In this document: one piece after another, positions 24,469 through 35,136 of the stretch
Layout: each line of letters opens with the position of its first letter
Numbering within the stretch: position 1 is the stretch's first letter
Position numbers and translations under genes: made by a program
The notes under the pieces: model-generated
What the model was told of the DNA's origin: nothing
Databases searched by the model: none
What the model saw: the letters and a program-made list of their open reading frames with translations, nothing else
Source of the DNA: Marinobacter excellens HL-55
GTDB taxonomy: Bacteria > Pseudomonadota > Gammaproteobacteria > Pseudomonadales > Oleiphilaceae
NCBI GenBank assembly: GCA_001314845.1
Contig: LJZQ01000021.1
Location: 1-64,000 of the forward strand
Length of the DNA stretch: 64,000 bases
Direction of reading: 5' to 3'

Positions 24469-24503
24469 GGATGACTGGAAACAGTCAAAATTCCGGCAGG
24501 AGT
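24460..24503 (+). other. Hairpin that can sequester the flgF ribosome binding site
   Basis: ACTCCTGC (24460-24467) is fully complementary to GCAGGAGT (24496-24503), which contains the flgF Shine-Dalgarno sequence. Inside, TGACTG and CAGTCA pair around a GAAA tetraloop. The outer 5' arm overlaps the -12 element of the flgF promoter. Confidence 0.55.
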
Positions 24504-24509
24504 TTGCCC

Positions 24510-25262
24510 ATGGATAAAGCCCTCTATATTGGAATGTCTGGCGCCAAGCAGAACATGCTGGCTCAGCGTGCCCATGCCAACAACCTGGCAAACGTTAACA
24601 CCACCGGCTTCAAGAAAGACTTTGCCCAGGCGCGCAGCATGCCCGTGTTTGGTGAACATCACCCAACCCGTGCTTATGCCATGACTGAGAGGCCAGGTAC
24701 TGACCTGTCTGCCGGTGCCCTGATGGATACCGGCCGTAAGCTGGATGTGGCGGTAGAGCGCGATGGCTGGCTGGCGGTTCAGAATGATCTGGGCGAAGAG
24801 GTCTTTACTCGCAGCGGCAGCATGCAGATCGACGTCAACGGCCTGGTTCGTCTGGCCAGTGGTGAGTTGGTGTTGGGCAATGGCGGCCCGGTGGCCTTGC
24901 CGCCTTTTGACAACCTGCAGATCGGCTCGGACGGGACCATCTCCATTGTGCCTGTGGGCGGCCCGCCAGATCAGTTGGTCGAGGTAGACCGGCTGAAACT
25001 GGTCAACCCTCCGCCGGCCGCCCTTGAAAAAGGCCTTGACGGGTTTATTCGAAGAAAAGCAGATCAGGCAATTGATGGGCCTGAGCCCCCTGACGCGGCC
25101 ATGCGTGTGGCAACCGGATTTCTGGAAAGCTCCAACGTGAATGCGGTGGAAGAAATGATCTCCAACCTGCAGCTGTCCAGGCAGTACGAAATGCAGGTAA
25201 AGGTAATGGCCACCGCGAAGGAAAATTCCGAGGCGGCGGCACGACTGTTGCAGAACCTTTAA
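24510..25262 (+). CDS. flgF: Flagellar proximal rod protein FlgF
   Basis: The 250-residue rod subunit starts MDKALYIGMSGAKQNM and has the NNLANVNTTGFKKDF motif, with the C-terminal SSNVNAVEEMISNLQLSRQY. The ATG at 24510 is chosen because AGGAG lies seven bases upstream and the N-terminus then matches the family. An in-frame ATG at 24471 lies inside the leader hairpin. It heads the second flagellar operon. Confidence 0.95.
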   Translation: MDKALYIGMSGAKQNMLAQRAHANNLANVNTTGFKKDFAQARSMPVFGEHHPTRAYAMTERPGTDLSAGALMDTGRKLDVAVERDGWLAVQNDLGEEVFTRSGSMQIDVNGLVRLASGELVLGNGGPVALPPFDNLQIGSDGTISIVPVGGPPDQLVEVDRLKLVNPPPAALEKGLDGFIRRKADQAIDGPEPPDAAMRVATGFLESSNVNAVEEMISNLQLSRQYEMQVKVMATAKENSEAAARLLQNL

Positions 25263-25340
25263 TAACACCGATCAAGCATCGCCCGCTGATCGCAAACGGC
25301 AAAGTATGGCCGCTTTGGCAGTCGGGTAAGGAGTAGAGCA

Positions 25341-26129
25341 ATGCATCCAGCACTTTGGGTCAGCAAAACCGGGTTGAGCGCACAGGACACCAACATGTCC
25401 ACCATTTCCAACAACCTGGCTAACGTGAATACCACCGGCTTCAAGCGTGACCGGGCGGTGTTTCAGGATCTTCTGTATCAAATCAACCGACAGCCGGGTG
25501 GTCTGAACAATGAAAACGCAGAGTTGCCCTCCGGCTTGCAGTTGGGTACCGGTGTGCGCGTGGTTGGAACCACCAAGCAGTTTAGCCAGGGCAACCTGCA
25601 GATTACCGAGCAGCCGCTCGACATGGCGGTCAATGGCCGAGGCTTTTTCCAGATTGAATTGCCGGATGGTCAGATTGCTTATACCCGGGATGGTCAGTTC
25701 CAGTTGAATGCGGATGGCGATGTTGTCACTCCGGATGGCTATGCGTTGGCGCCGAATGTCAATGTGCCTGAGGATGCAACCAACCTCACGATCGGTAAGG
25801 ACGGGACGGTTACCGTCGTTACTGATGATCAGGCGGCACCGATCAATCTCGGTCAGATCACGCTGGTTGATTTCATCAACCCTCAGGGTTTGCAGGCAAT
25901 TGGCAACAACCTGTTCAAGGCAACCAATTCCAGTGGTGATCCCGCAGAAGGTGAGCCGGGCCTGGCAGGGTTGGGCAATATTGAGCAGGGAACAGTGGAG
26001 TCCTCCAACGTTGAGGTGGTGGAGGAGTTGGTGAATATGATCACCACTCAGCGAGCTTACGAGATGAATTCAAAAGTGGTCTCCGCCACCGATCAGATGC
26101 TCCAGTTCATCACCAACAACATCGGGTAA
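25341..26129 (+). CDS. flgG: Flagellar distal rod protein FlgG
   Basis: FlgG makes up the distal rod that passes through the P and L rings. The 262 residues begin MHPALWVSKTGLSAQDTNMS with the NNLANVNTTGFKRDRAVFQD motif and end with VVEELVNMITTQRAYEMNSK. The length is close to the usual 260. AAGGAG lies eight to nine bases before the ATG. A 78-base gap separates it from flgF. Confidence 0.96.
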   Translation: MHPALWVSKTGLSAQDTNMSTISNNLANVNTTGFKRDRAVFQDLLYQINRQPGGLNNENAELPSGLQLGTGVRVVGTTKQFSQGNLQITEQPLDMAVNGRGFFQIELPDGQIAYTRDGQFQLNADGDVVTPDGYALAPNVNVPEDATNLTIGKDGTVTVVTDDQAAPINLGQITLVDFINPQGLQAIGNNLFKATNSSGDPAEGEPGLAGLGNIEQGTVESSNVEVVEELVNMITTQRAYEMNSKVVSATDQMLQFITNNIG

Positions 26130-26132
26130 GTC

Positions 26133-26834
26133 ATGAACATTATTCTTCGCACCTTTAAAATAGAACGGTTGGCCACCCTGGCGCTGGTAGGTGTGCTGAT
26201 TGTGCTGCAGGGTTGCACAGCCATGAGCCGCCCCAGAGCTTTGCCGGATGACCCGGCATTCGCGCCCATGCGGGCTCAGGCCATGATGCAGCGTAACCCG
26301 GATTCCGGTGCCATCTTCCAGCCGGCGCGTAATTACAATCTGTACGGTGATACCAAGGCGCTGAACATTGGCGACGTGCTCACGGTAACGCTTCAAGAGT
26401 CTACGCGTGCCAGTAAAAGTGCCGAAACAAGCATCACCAAAGATCAGGAGCTGAACATTCCCGAGCCCAGTATCTTTGGTAAAGCCAATATCGGGTTGAA
26501 TGCCAGTGCTAACTTTGAGCGGGATTTCAACGGCGCCGCCGAGGCCGACCAAAGCAACAGTTTGGCTGGCAGCATCACTGTGACAGTGATTGAGGTTTTG
26601 CCCAACGGCGTTCTGCGTATCAGGGGCGAAAAGTGGTTATCGCTGACCAATGGTGACGAATACATTCGCTTGACCGGTATGGTCCGGCCCCAGGATATAC
26701 AGCCGGATAATACGGTTGCTTCAAATCGGGTAGCGGATGCGCGCTTCGCCTATGGCGGCACCGGTGATTTTGATCAAGCCAATCAGATGGGCTGGTTGGC
26801 CCGCTTCTTCAACAGTGAGTGGTGGCCGCTATGA
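26133..26834 (+). CDS. flgH: Flagellar L-ring lipoprotein FlgH
   Basis: FlgH forms the outer-membrane L ring bushing. The 233-residue precursor has a lipobox VLQGC near residues 25-29. Family segments include the [20 protein letters not shown] stretch and the [17 protein letters not shown] stretch. Three bases separate it from the flgG stop. Its stop overlaps the flgI start in an ATGA arrangement. Confidence 0.95.
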   Translation: MNIILRTFKIERLATLALVGVLIVLQGCTAMSRPRALPDDPAFAPMRAQAMMQRNPDSGAIFQPARNYNLYGDTKALNIGDVLTVTLQESTRASKSAETSITKDQELNIPEPSIFGKANIGLNASANFERDFNGAAEADQSNSLAGSITVTVIEVLPNGVLRIRGEKWLSLTNGDEYIRLTGMVRPQDIQPDNTVASNRVADARFAYGGTGDFDQANQMGWLARFFNSEWWPL

Positions 26835-27925
26835 TTCCCAGACTGATGGTTGCATTTGTCTTGCTGGCGGTGTGTTCGGCGCCCGTTATGGCCGACCGTC
26901 TGAAAGACATGGCCCAGGTGAAGGGCGTTAGAAATAACCAGTTGATTGGTTACGGTCTGGTCGTTGGCCTGGATGGCACTGGCGACAGGGCTCCGTTTAC
27001 CAACCAGACATTCAGGAACATGATGAATCAGTTTGGCATCACGTTGCCGGATGGCGTGAATCCAAACCTGGCAAACGTGGCTGCAGTCACCATCAGCGCG
27101 ACGTTGCCGCCGTTTGCGAAAGCCGGGCAGGAGCTGGATATCACGGTTTCGTCGATCGGCAATGCCGATAGCCTGCGTGGCGGCACGCTACTGATGGCAC
27201 CGTTGAAAGGTGTCGACGGTCAGGTTTACGCGATGGCACAGGGCAGTATGATCGTCGGTGGTTTTGGTGCTGAGGGTCAGGACGGCTCCAGGATTACCGT
27301 GAACGTACCGAGTGTTGGGCGTATTCCCAATGGCGCAACAATTGAGCGTGAAGTGGAGTCTCCATTTTCTCGTGGTGACACCATCACCTTTAATCTGATG
27401 CGCCCGGATTTCACGACGGCTCGCCGTGTGGTTGAGGCAATCAACGATAACCTTGGTCCAGACATGGCCTATGCCCACGATGCCACAGCGATTTCCGTTC
27501 GAGCGCCACGGGATCCATCCCAGCGGGTCAGCTTTCTGTCAATCCTTGAAAATATTGAGGTTGAGCCAGCTCAGGAGTCCGCCAGAGTAGTCATTAACAG
27601 CCGTACCGGGACCATCGTGATTGGTCAGAACGTCAAGGTAAGCCCAGCAGCGGTAACTCATGGCAGTTTGACGGTCACGATTCAGGAAAACCCGGAGGTT
27701 GTTCAGCCCAATCCATTCGCCGAGGGTGATACTGCGGTCGAACAGAATACCCAGATTGCGGTCACCGAAGACCCGTCCAGAATGTTCCAATTTGGCCCAG
27801 CGACCACCTTGAACGAGATCGTTCAGGCGGTGAACCAGGTGGGCGCGGCTCCGGGCGATGTTATGGCAGTTCTTGAAGCTCTCAAACAGGCCGGCGCATT
27901 GCGGGCCGAACTGATCGTGATCTAG
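26831..27925 (+). CDS. flgI: Flagellar P-ring protein FlgI
   Basis: FlgI forms the periplasmic P ring around the rod. The 364-residue precursor has a Sec signal ending PVMA near residue 20, then [20 protein letters not shown], the conserved mature start. The ATG at 26831 overlaps the flgH stop (ATGA) and gives a normal signal peptide; a GTG 12 bases upstream is less likely. The length is as usual for the family. Confidence 0.95.
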   Translation: MIPRLMVAFVLLAVCSAPVMADRLKDMAQVKGVRNNQLIGYGLVVGLDGTGDRAPFTNQTFRNMMNQFGITLPDGVNPNLANVAAVTISATLPPFAKAGQELDITVSSIGNADSLRGGTLLMAPLKGVDGQVYAMAQGSMIVGGFGAEGQDGSRITVNVPSVGRIPNGATIEREVESPFSRGDTITFNLMRPDFTTARRVVEAINDNLGPDMAYAHDATAISVRAPRDPSQRVSFLSILENIEVEPAQESARVVINSRTGTIVIGQNVKVSPAAVTHGSLTVTIQENPEVVQPNPFAEGDTAVEQNTQIAVTEDPSRMFQFGPATTLNEIVQAVNQVGAAPGDVMAVLEALKQAGALRAELIVI

Positions 27926-27933
27926 GTGTAGCC

Positions 27934-28929
27934 ATGCAGGACTATCGCGTACAGCAAGCTCAGATCTATACCGACTTCAGCGGCCTGAACGCCATGAAGA
28001 GCCAGGCACGAACCGATAAAGAGGCTGCGCTTGAACAGGTTGCCCGTCAGTTCGAGAGTCTGTTTCTGGCTGAGATGCTTAAGTCGATGCGTAAGGCCGG
28101 TGATGTCTTTGCTGAGGGCAACTATCTGAACGGTAAAGAATCGGAATTTTACCGTGACATGTTTGATAGCCAGGTGAGCCTGAGTATGGCCAATGGCAGT
28201 GGAACAGGTCTGGCCGAGGCACTGGTCAGACAGCTTAGCCAGGAAGTACCGGGAATGGATAACAAGGGCGGCCGGCTGGCTGGCCACAGAGCCAGCCTTG
28301 AGGATTATGACCGGAGTATGCCGGCGATTTCACGTGACCTGCCGGAGCGTATCAAAGCCGTTGAAGAAGTAGCCAGTGCGGTGAGTGTTGAGGCATCGAA
28401 TTCTGACGGTGCCGCCCTGGACCTTCCGCTGACTTTTGAATCTCCAGAGCAGTTTGTCAGCGAGTTGATGCCGTTTGCTCAACGCATTGGCCGGGAAAGT
28501 GGTATCGATCCGCGCTTGATGGTTGCCCAGGCTGCTCTTGAAACAGGCTGGGGCCGCCACATGATCAAGGGCGATCAGAATCAGCCCAGTTTTAATCTCT
28601 TCGGCATCAAGGCTGATACCCGATGGGGTGGTGAGGCTGTGTCGATCACCACCACAGAATTCCGGGGGGGTGTTCCGATGAAAGAGCGGGCTGACTTCCG
28701 CGCTTATCCAGATTATGAATCCAGCTTCCGGGATTACGTGGATTTTCTGAACAGTAATCCCCGTTATCGCGATGTGCTCTCCTCGGCAGACAAGCCTGAG
28801 GTGTTCGCCGACAAATTGCAGGAAGCGGGTTACGCAACCGATCCGGAGTATGGCTCCAAGATTCGCCGGATTATGAACGCAGATTCTTTGATGACGCTGT
28901 CGCAAACCAGCGACGTGCCGAAGGAGTAA
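27934..28929 (+). CDS. flgJ: Flagellar rod assembly protein / peptidoglycan hydrolase FlgJ
   Basis: The N-terminal domain (about 1-100, with QFESLFLAEMLKSMRK) caps the rod. The C-terminal glucosaminidase domain (about 165-315) opens the peptidoglycan for it. The hydrolase motif AQAALETGWGRHMIKG contains the likely catalytic glutamate. This bifunctional form of 331 residues is typical of gammaproteobacteria. A linker of about 65 residues separates the domains. It lies between flgI and flgK with gaps under ten bases. Confidence 0.95.
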   Translation: MQDYRVQQAQIYTDFSGLNAMKSQARTDKEAALEQVARQFESLFLAEMLKSMRKAGDVFAEGNYLNGKESEFYRDMFDSQVSLSMANGSGTGLAEALVRQLSQEVPGMDNKGGRLAGHRASLEDYDRSMPAISRDLPERIKAVEEVASAVSVEASNSDGAALDLPLTFESPEQFVSELMPFAQRIGRESGIDPRLMVAQAALETGWGRHMIKGDQNQPSFNLFGIKADTRWGGEAVSITTTEFRGGVPMKERADFRAYPDYESSFRDYVDFLNSNPRYRDVLSSADKPEVFADKLQEAGYATDPEYGSKIRRIMNADSLMTLSQTSDVPKE

Positions 28930-28935
28930 AGCATC

Positions 28936-30966
28936 ATGGCAGGTTTGATCGGTATCGGTTTAACCGGGGTGCTCAGTCATCAAACTGCGCTCAATATCAC
29001 CGGTAATAATATTTCCAATGCGAATACGCCGGGCTACAGTCGTCAGGAAGTGCAGTTCGACACCCAGGAAGGCCGGCGCACCGGTGCCGGTACCATTGGT
29101 AGTGGTGTCTCTGTTACCAACATTCGCAGGTTGGCAAACGAATACCTCACGCAGCAGTTGAGAGAAGACAGCACGCTGTCTGGTGAGCAGAATGCACTCA
29201 ATTCCGAGCTCAGCAGACTGGATAATCTTCTGGGCGGTGAAAGCACTGGTTTGAGCGACGCGCTGAATAATTTTTTTGCTGCGTTGCAAAACGCGGCAGA
29301 AGATCCCACGTCGTTGCCCCAGCGCCAGCTGGTATTGAGCGAGGCCCAGCAGGTTGTTAATCGGTTTCAGGCACTGAACGAAGAATTTATCCAGCAGCGC
29401 GAATCGGTGAAGACCCAGCAACAACAGGGTGTAAAAGACGCCAATGCACTGCTCAATAGCATCGCCGATCTGAACCTTGCGATTTCCGAGTCGCCGGGTC
29501 TCGCTCAGGGCAAAATGCCCCTTGAGCTGATGGACCAGCGCGATGAGAAACTCAAACAGTTGTCTGAGTTGGTGGGCATTCGTGTCAGTGAATCGGAGGG
29601 CAGCCAGGTTAACGTGGCTTTGTCTAACGGATTGTCGCTGGTAACGGGCGCCAATGCCGCTCAGTTTTCTACCCGCACCAGTGCTGAAGATCCTACCCGT
29701 CTTGAGTTTACGCTGACCAACAGCGGTCGAACCCTCCAGGTTGATGAGCAAATCAGCGGCGGAAAACTGGGAGGCTTGCGCAAGTTTGATGAACAAGCAC
29801 TCAAACCTGCCTTTGATGAGTTGGGCCGGCTTGCGATTGCGATTTCCGAGTCGATGAACCAGCAGCATGAAATCGGCATGGATCTTGAGGGCGATCTCGG
29901 CGGTAATTTTTTCACGGATGTTAATGACATAGGGCTGCAGCGCAGTCGAGTGGTGGCCAACGCCAACAATGCCGCCCCCAGGAACGCGCAGCTGGCGGTT
30001 GAAATAACCGACAGCAGCCAGTTGCCCGCAGGCACCTGGACTCTGCAGTTCAGTGGAGACGGGCGTAATTTCGAACTGGTGGACTCGGCAACCGGTGAAA
30101 CAGTAAACCAGGGGCGCTTGCCAGATCCGGTGCAATCTGAAATCACTATGCCCGGGTTTAACATTCGGATTGAGGGTGGTCAGTTCAATGCGGGCGACAA
30201 GTTTGTTATCCAGCCGGGTCGTAATGCAGCTGAGAGCATCGCCTTAAATGTTCTGCGCGAAGAAGACCTGGCGTTTGCCAGCCCGATCAGATCCAGCGCT
30301 GCGGAAACCAACCTGGGCACTGCGCAGATCAATCAGGGCAAGATGCTGAATGTTCGTAACCCGAACACCAATGCCTTGTTGCCGGGGTTTGAAACGCAAG
30401 GCGAGTTGGCCAATGGTCCACTGGAGATACGCTTCAGCAATGATGGAACCGACATTACGTACACCATTTTTGATGGTGCAAACAACCCGGTAGGCCCGGC
30501 TAATCAGCCGTACAACGCGCAGCAGATCAACACGTTTTTCAGTAACGACCCGACTGCGGGTGATCTCTATCAGGGCTATCAGTTTGAAATGACCGGAGAG
30601 CCTGCCGACGGCGATGCGTTCACCATTGCCTTCAACAGTAATGGTGTTTCTGACAACCGTAATGCGGAATTGCTGGCGGCTCTGGGTACGGCCAACACCC
30701 TGAATAATGGCCGGCAAAGCTTCGCCGAAGGGTATGCAGGACTGGTTGAGGATATTGGCGTGAAAACCCGCCAGAGCCAACTCGATAAAGAGGCGGGTCA
30801 AACCCTGCTGGAGCAATCCAATAATCAGCGGGAATCCATTTCCGGGGTTAACCTGGATGAAGAAGCGGGCAAACTGATCCAGTACCAGGCGGCATACAAT
30901 GCGTCGGCCCAGGTGATGTCGGTGGCACAGGACCTGTTCAATACATTGCTGCAGAGCTTCCGGTAA
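28936..30966 (+). CDS. flgK: Flagellar hook-filament junction protein FlgK
   Basis: FlgK is the first hook-filament adaptor (HAP1). The 676-residue protein has the N-terminal NITGNNISNANTPGYSRQEV rod/hook motif and the C-terminal EEAGKLIQYQAAYNASAQVM heptad region. It is longer than the enteric protein (about 550), with the extra residues in the exposed centre. It is exported by the flagellar apparatus, probably with FlgN as chaperone, whose gene is not in this window. Confidence 0.95.
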   Translation: MAGLIGIGLTGVLSHQTALNITGNNISNANTPGYSRQEVQFDTQEGRRTGAGTIGSGVSVTNIRRLANEYLTQQLREDSTLSGEQNALNSELSRLDNLLGGESTGLSDALNNFFAALQNAAEDPTSLPQRQLVLSEAQQVVNRFQALNEEFIQQRESVKTQQQQGVKDANALLNSIADLNLAISESPGLAQGKMPLELMDQRDEKLKQLSELVGIRVSESEGSQVNVALSNGLSLVTGANAAQFSTRTSAEDPTRLEFTLTNSGRTLQVDEQISGGKLGGLRKFDEQALKPAFDELGRLAIAISESMNQQHEIGMDLEGDLGGNFFTDVNDIGLQRSRVVANANNAAPRNAQLAVEITDSSQLPAGTWTLQFSGDGRNFELVDSATGETVNQGRLPDPVQSEITMPGFNIRIEGGQFNAGDKFVIQPGRNAAESIALNVLREEDLAFASPIRSSAAETNLGTAQINQGKMLNVRNPNTNALLPGFETQGELANGPLEIRFSNDGTDITYTIFDGANNPVGPANQPYNAQQINTFFSNDPTAGDLYQGYQFEMTGEPADGDAFTIAFNSNGVSDNRNAELLAALGTANTLNNGRQSFAEGYAGLVEDIGVKTRQSQLDKEAGQTLLEQSNNQRESISGVNLDEEAGKLIQYQAAYNASAQVMSVAQDLFNTLLQSFR

Positions 30967-30981
30967 GGTGAGGTACACATA

Positions 30982-32196
30982 ATGATCCGGATTTCATCTC
31001 AACAGATTTTTTCGGGCGGCATCAGCCGGATGCAGGACGTAAACAGTAACCTGGTTAAAACCCAGGAGCAGATATCGACTGGCAAGCGGGTTAACCGGCC
31101 ATCGGATGACCCGGTAGCCGCGGCGCGAATTCTCAAGCTCAATCAGGAAGTAAAGCGGATTGAGACCTATGAGCGCAATGCCAACCTGGCTGATAACCGG
31201 CTTAAGCAGGAAGAGAGCACGCTGGCCAGCGCCGTGGACATCATTCAGCGGGTGCGGGAACTGACCGTGCAGGCGGGCAATGGCTCCTTGTCTTCCAATG
31301 ATCGCCAATCTATTTCGGCGGAACTGAAAGAACGCCTTGGCCAACTGGCTAACGTAGCCAATTCCCGGGATGCCTCGGGCGAATACATATTCAGTGGGTA
31401 TCAGGGCAGTACACCGGCGTTTGCCCGGAATGAGTCCGGTGCCTGGATTTATCAGGGAGACGAGGGCCAGCGGGTGCTGGAGATTGATGATGGCGTGACC
31501 ATGCCTATCAGCGATCACGGTAAGGGTATTTTCGTGGATGTTCCCGCCGCAGTGTCTGTTAAAGAAACGACGTCAACGGATGGCTATATCTCTGGTCTGG
31601 AATTGATTGATACGGGCGAGTTGGGGACGGCATTTGCGCCTGGAACTCGTCCGGACGATATTGTTCTGTCAGTGAACACGCTGGGAGTAATTGAGGCTGA
31701 AGATCTGAGTGGTAACGCTATTACGGTAACACCTGCCGGCGCGCAAGTCGGTGATGACATAGAAGTGGCTGGCATCAGATTGACTATTAATGATGCCTTG
31801 CCAGGAGATACTTTCGAGCTCGGGATCAGCGATAAACAATCCATCTTCGGCACCATTGAAAAACTCATTGCCGGCCTTGATGGAAGCGACAAAGCGACGC
31901 CGAAAAGCAGCGCGGAATTCGACGCGCTGATTGGCGAGTCTCTGGCAAATCTCGACAACGGCCAGGAATCGATCATTCTCAAACAGACCGAGCTTGGTGG
32001 TCGGCTCAACGCTGTGGAGTCCACCACTGCATTCCTGGAGGACTCGGGGCTATACGCCAGCGAAATCCGCTCTCAGTTGCAGGATGTCGATTATGCAGAG
32101 GCGATCAGCACTCTGACCTTCCAGAGCTTCGTTTTAGAGGCCTCTCAGCAGTCATTTGCCCAGATTTCCAGGCTCTCCTTGTTTGACCGTTTATAA
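30982..32196 (+). CDS. flgL: Flagellar hook-filament junction protein FlgL
   Basis: FlgL (HAP3) joins FlgK to the filament. The 404 residues begin MIRISSQQIFSGGISRMQDV, have the flagellin-like TGKRVNRPSDDPVAAARIL stretch, and end with a flagellin-type C-terminus, LEASQQSFAQISRLSLFDRL. It is the last gene of the flgF-flgL operon and is followed by a hairpin. No flagellin gene follows; the next gene is a tRNA. Confidence 0.95.
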   Translation: MIRISSQQIFSGGISRMQDVNSNLVKTQEQISTGKRVNRPSDDPVAAARILKLNQEVKRIETYERNANLADNRLKQEESTLASAVDIIQRVRELTVQAGNGSLSSNDRQSISAELKERLGQLANVANSRDASGEYIFSGYQGSTPAFARNESGAWIYQGDEGQRVLEIDDGVTMPISDHGKGIFVDVPAAVSVKETTSTDGYISGLELIDTGELGTAFAPGTRPDDIVLSVNTLGVIEAEDLSGNAITVTPAGAQVGDDIEVAGIRLTINDALPGDTFELGISDKQSIFGTIEKLIAGLDGSDKATPKSSAEFDALIGESLANLDNGQESIILKQTELGGRLNAVESTTAFLEDSGLYASEIRSQLQDVDYAEAISTLTFQSFVLEASQQSFAQISRLSLFDRL

Positions 32197-32204
32197 TTAA
32201 CTGA

Positions 32205-32231
32205 GGCAGCGAGCGATTTTTGCTTGCTGCC
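32205..32231 (+). terminator. Probable terminator of flgFGHIJKL
   Basis: GGCAGCGAGC pairs with GCTTGCTGCC through ten base pairs (one wobble) around a T-rich loop, nine bases past flgL. The following T content is low, so termination may be partial or aided by Rho. Confidence 0.55.
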
Positions 32232-32235
32232 CCGG

Positions 32236-32263
32236 TTGCTTTCAGACTCAGGCTCAGTATAAT
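32236..32263 (+). promoter_or_regulatory. Sigma-70 promoter of tRNA-Leu
   Basis: TTGCTT and a perfect TATAAT (32258-32263) are separated by 16 bases, directly upstream of the tRNA. Confidence 0.7.
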
Positions 32264-32278
32264 CCCCCACTCTCCGAT

Positions 32279-32365
32279 GGCGGCGTGGTGAAATTGGTAG
32301 ACACGACGGATTCAAAATCCGTTGGGGTAAAACCCGTGGCGGTTCGAGTCCGCCCGCCGCTACCA
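32279..32365 (+). tRNA. tRNA-Leu (anticodon CAA)
   Basis: The 87-base gene folds with a seven-pair acceptor stem (GGCGGCG with CGCCGCT, ending in a G-T pair). It has an anticodon stem ACGGA/TCCGT with loop TTCAAAA, a long variable arm typical of class II tRNAs, the T loop GGTTCGAGTCC and an encoded CCA. The anticodon CAA reads UUG. Confidence 0.95.
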
Positions 32366-32405
32366 CTTATTGGCCGCAGTCTGCGGCATCGTGAATAGCC
32401 GGCCC

Positions 32406-34642
<2,237 letters not shown>

Positions 34643-34682
34643 TCACCTTTTACTCAAGATTAGTCATTAACGGAGAACCTGA

Positions 34683-35042
34683 ATGAAATCAATCAAACTA
34701 CTTATCGCTGGTCTGCTTTCGCTGATGCCGACGCTTGCTATGGCACAGGACGCTGGCCAAGGCATGAGCGTGATGGGTCAGATCATCTTCTTCGCCGGCT
34801 TTATTCTGATTTTCTACTTCCTGATCTGGCGCCCGCAGTCCAAGCGTGCAAAGGAACACAAGAACCTGATGTCGGGTCTGAACAAGGGTGATGAAGTGGT
34901 TACTTCCGGTGGCGTTGCAGGCCGCATCACCAAGGTGACTGATGACTTTATCGTTCTGGAAGTGGCCGACAACGTCGAGATGAAGATCCAGAAAGTCGCT
35001 GTGGCAGCTGCTCTTCCCAAGGGCACTCTGAAAGATATCTGA
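34683..35042 (+). CDS. yajC: Sec translocon accessory protein YajC
   Basis: YajC is a small membrane partner of SecDF-YidC. The 119-residue protein has an N-terminal hydrophobic stretch that may be a cleaved signal (ending AMA) and one main transmembrane helix near residues 33-52, followed by the IWRPQSKRAKEHKNLMSGL signature and a cytoplasmic tail. GGAGA lies about seven bases before the ATG. It precedes secD. Confidence 0.95.
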   Translation: MKSIKLLIAGLLSLMPTLAMAQDAGQGMSVMGQIIFFAGFILIFYFLIWRPQSKRAKEHKNLMSGLNKGDEVVTSGGVAGRITKVTDDFIVLEVADNVEMKIQKVAVAAALPKGTLKDI

Positions 35043-35136
35043 ACCGATTTATGAGCGGGTGCCCCAAGGTGGTATCCGCTGAATTCTATCGGTTGAAACA
35101 CCAAGGCCGGCGATGTTGCTGGCTCGAAGGATTCTC

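Noticed and set aside
28960..30135. Minus-strand frame of 391 codons inside flgK
   Set aside because: flgK is unmistakable on the plus strand; the antisense frame lacks a ribosome site and family features.
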